DNA of 14,612 bases. It comes from an uncultured Clostridium sp. (GTDB taxonomy: Bacteria > Bacillota > Clostridia > TANB77 > CAG-508). Every line of letters starts with the position of its first letter. Position 1 is the stretch's first letter. Where the stretch lies: the NCBI GenBank assembly GCA_958422985.1, contig CATZPY010000027.1:1-14612 (forward strand), given 5' to 3'. A model generated the notes under the pieces. The model did not search any database. It was not told the origin of the DNA and saw only the letters and a program-made list of their open reading frames with translations. Positions 12,918-14,612 of the stretch are shown piece after piece. A program made the translations under genes and the position numbers.

Positions 12918-14408
12918 CTATGCCAAAGGTTTCATTGTTGGGAATAATAATACATCTCTTATTGATGCAGCATCTGTTAATAACATAACAAATCTATCTA
13001 TTCCTATTCCTAATCCTCCTGTAGGAGGTAAACCTATTTCTAATGCGTTAATATAATCTTCATCCATCATTCCTGCTTCGTCGTCGCCAGCATCTCTTGC
13101 TTCAACCTGTTTTTTAAATCTTTCATATTGGTCAATTGGATCATTTAATTCAGAAAAAGCATTACCATATTCTCTTCCACCTATAAATATTTCAAATCTT
13201 TCTGTAAGTCTTTGATCTTCTTGTTTTCTTTTTGCAAGTGGAGAAATTTCTACTGGATAATCATATATAAATGTTGGTTGTACTAGTGTTTTTTCTACAT
13301 ATTCATCAAAGAATAAACTAATAACATCTCCTCTAGTTTCCTTTGTTTTATCTGGAATTTCTATTCCTTTTTCTTTAGCTAAGGCTACTGCTTCTGCATC
13401 TGTATTTATGTTATTAAAGTCTATTCCGGTAACTTCTTTAATTGAATCTATCATTGTAATTCTTTTAAATTTAGGTGTTAAGTCTATTTCTTGTCCTTGA
13501 TATGTTATTTTTGTTGTTCCTAAAACTCTTTTTGCTACTTCTGAAAATAGCTCTTCTGTTATATCCATCATGTCATTATAGTCTTGGTAGGCAGCATATA
13601 ATTCTATAGAAGTAAATTCTGGGTTATGTCTTATATCCATTCCTTCATTTCTAAATATTCTACCCATTTCATATACTTTATCATAACCACCAACAATTAG
13701 TCTTTTTAAATTTAATTCTGTAGCAATTCTTAAATACATGTCTATATTTAAAGCATTATGGTGTGTTATAAAAGGTTTTGCTGTTGCTCCACCAGAAATT
13801 GTATTTAGCATTGGTGTATCTACTTCTAAGTAACCTTTTTCATCTAAAATATTTCTTATTTCTTTTATTATTTTACTTCTAATTTCAAATGTTTTTTTAA
13901 CTTCTGGATTTACTATTAAATCTACATATCTTTGTCTGTATCTTAAATCTGGGTCTTTTAAACCATGAAATTTTTCTGGTAATGGTCTTAAAGATTTAGA
14001 TAATAATGTTACTTCTTTTGCATGTACAGATATTTCACCTGTTTTTGTTTTAAATACAAAACCTTTAATTCCTATAAAGTCACCTATATCATAAGTTTTA
14101 AAAGCTTTATAACTTTCTTCACCTAAATCGTTTACACTAACATAGCTTTGTATTTTTTCGTCACTATCTTGTATAGTACAAAATGAAGCTTTTCCCATTA
14201 TTCTTTTAGCAATTATTCTACCTGCAACAGATACATCTTTTTCTTCATAAGATTCATAATCTGCTTTTATTTGACCAGCTGTTTCTGTCCTATCGTATTT
14301 TGTTATAGCAAATGGATCTTTTCCTTCATTTCTTAGTTCATCTAATTTTTCTCTTCTAACTTTCATTAATTGATTTATATCTACTTCTTCATTAACCTTA
14401 TTGTCCAT
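12918..14408 (-). CDS. lysS: Lysyl-tRNA synthetase, class II
   Basis: 496 residues, the normal length. It charges tRNA-Lys with lysine in the cytosol. After an N-terminal helix (about 12-35), the OB-fold anticodon-binding domain spans about 55-150 (VAGRIIAKRIMGKASFCTIQ). Class II core: motif 1 around 190-240 (EVDTPMLNTISGGATAKPF), motif 2 FRNEGMDIRHNPEFTSIE with Arg253, and motif 3 GLPPTGGLGIGIDRF (459-473) with Arg472. The C-terminus RDVLLFPTMKPLA is intact. The ATG at 14408 follows GGGAG. Flanking terminators and its own promoter indicate a single-gene transcript. The leader is only ~25 nt, too short for a T-box. Confidence 0.97.
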   Translation of the reverse strand: MDNKVNEEVDINQLMKVRREKLDELRNEGKDPFAITKYDRTETAGQIKADYESYEEKDVSVAGRIIAKRIMGKASFCTIQDSDEKIQSYVSVNDLGEESYKAFKTYDIGDFIGIKGFVFKTKTGEISVHAKEVTLLSKSLRPLPEKFHGLKDPDLRYRQRYVDLIVNPEVKKTFEIRSKIIKEIRNILDEKGYLEVDTPMLNTISGGATAKPFITHHNALNIDMYLRIATELNLKRLIVGGYDKVYEMGRIFRNEGMDIRHNPEFTSIELYAAYQDYNDMMDITEELFSEVAKRVLGTTKITYQGQEIDLTPKFKRITMIDSIKEVTGIDFNNINTDAEAVALAKEKGIEIPDKTKETRGDVISLFFDEYVEKTLVQPTFIYDYPVEISPLAKRKQEDQRLTERFEIFIGGREYGNAFSELNDPIDQYERFKKQVEARDAGDDEAGMMDEDYINALEIGLPPTGGLGIGIDRFVMLLTDAASIRDVLLFPTMKPLA

Positions 14409-14439
14409 TAAAATCTCCCTTTCTTTTTAATTTTGCCCT

Positions 14440-14468
14440 ATTATATAACAAATTTATAATATTGTAAA
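14440..14468 (-). promoter_or_regulatory. σA promoter of lysS
   Basis: Minus strand: −35 TTTACA (14463-14468), a 17-nt spacer and −10 TATAAT (14440-14445). Unlike most other promoters here, it lacks the TRTG extension. Confidence 0.75.
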
Positions 14469-14502
14469 CCATTAGCATTACTTAGTTTAATAATTATCTA
14501 CC

Positions 14503-14535
14503 AAAAAAAGATTTAAGAGAATTCTCTTAAATCTT
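14503..14535 (-). terminator. Terminator of the unseen gene upstream of lysS
   Basis: The palindrome AAGATTTAAGAGAA / TTCTCTTAAATCTT (14508-14535) is followed on the minus strand by seven T residues (14509-14503). The sequence to its right (14536-14612) has early stops in all three minus frames and shows no gene of its own; the terminated gene lies beyond the edge. Confidence 0.85.
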
Positions 14536-14612
14536 CTTTATCATTATGGCAAATCCAAAAAAGTTTGGTATAATTTACTATTTCCTACTAATACTTTATG
14601 TTATTTTTTACA

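Noticed and set aside
14409..14470. T-box or lysine riboswitch before lysS
   Set aside because: The predicted leader is about 25 nt, with no T-box sequence or room for the structure.
1..14612. CRISPR array, tRNA/rRNA genes, or a defence-system cassette
   Set aside because: No regularly spaced direct repeats, no cloverleaf-like or rRNA-like sequence, and no nuclease, methylase or toxin-like motif among the genes.

Overview
This is an AT-rich chromosomal segment, probably from a low-GC Gram-positive bacterium of the class Clostridia. The case rests on the composition, strong AGGAGG-type ribosome binding sites, σA promoters with a TRTG extended −10, and Firmicutes-type gene neighbourhoods (tig/clpP/clpX, and rlmN-prpC-prkC next to rsgA). 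Every recognisable gene lies on the minus strand, so transcription runs from high to low coordinates. Genus or species cannot be named from what is visible.

Layout from right to left, in the direction of transcription. A terminator for an unseen gene (14503-14535) is followed by lysS (12918-14408), which has its own promoter and terminator and so looks monocistronic. Next is an accessory-looking stretch (about 11703-12790). It holds a perfect-consensus σA promoter, a degraded small reading frame with strong ribosome binding sites, a 109-residue three-helix membrane protein of unknown function, and its terminator. One copy of a ~102-bp dispersed repeat follows (11601-11702).

The remaining genes form conserved housekeeping blocks. 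(1) A probable four-gene operon, 11484 to 7806: an unrecognised charged protein, an M50 site-2 protease family membrane protein, the tRNA t6A enzyme TsaD, and a metallophosphoesterase. (2) tig with its own promoter and a probable terminator. (3) clpP-clpX with its own promoter and a strong compound terminator. (4) rlmN-prpC-prkC, tightly packed, ending at a strong terminator. (5) A second, inverted and more decayed copy of the repeat (139-241), then a promoter and the first 16 codons of rsgA running off the left edge.

The gene set joins protein quality control (trigger factor, ClpXP), translation and ribosome maturation (LysS, TsaD, RlmN, RsgA) and PASTA-kinase signalling (PrpC/PrkC). The least explained parts are the repeat pair, whose hairpin ends abut T-tract terminators; the accessory stretch between lysS and the repeat; and the unknown lead gene of the tsaD operon. 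I see no CRISPR array, rRNA, tRNA, intact transposase or clear riboswitch, and no convincing new defence or signalling system.
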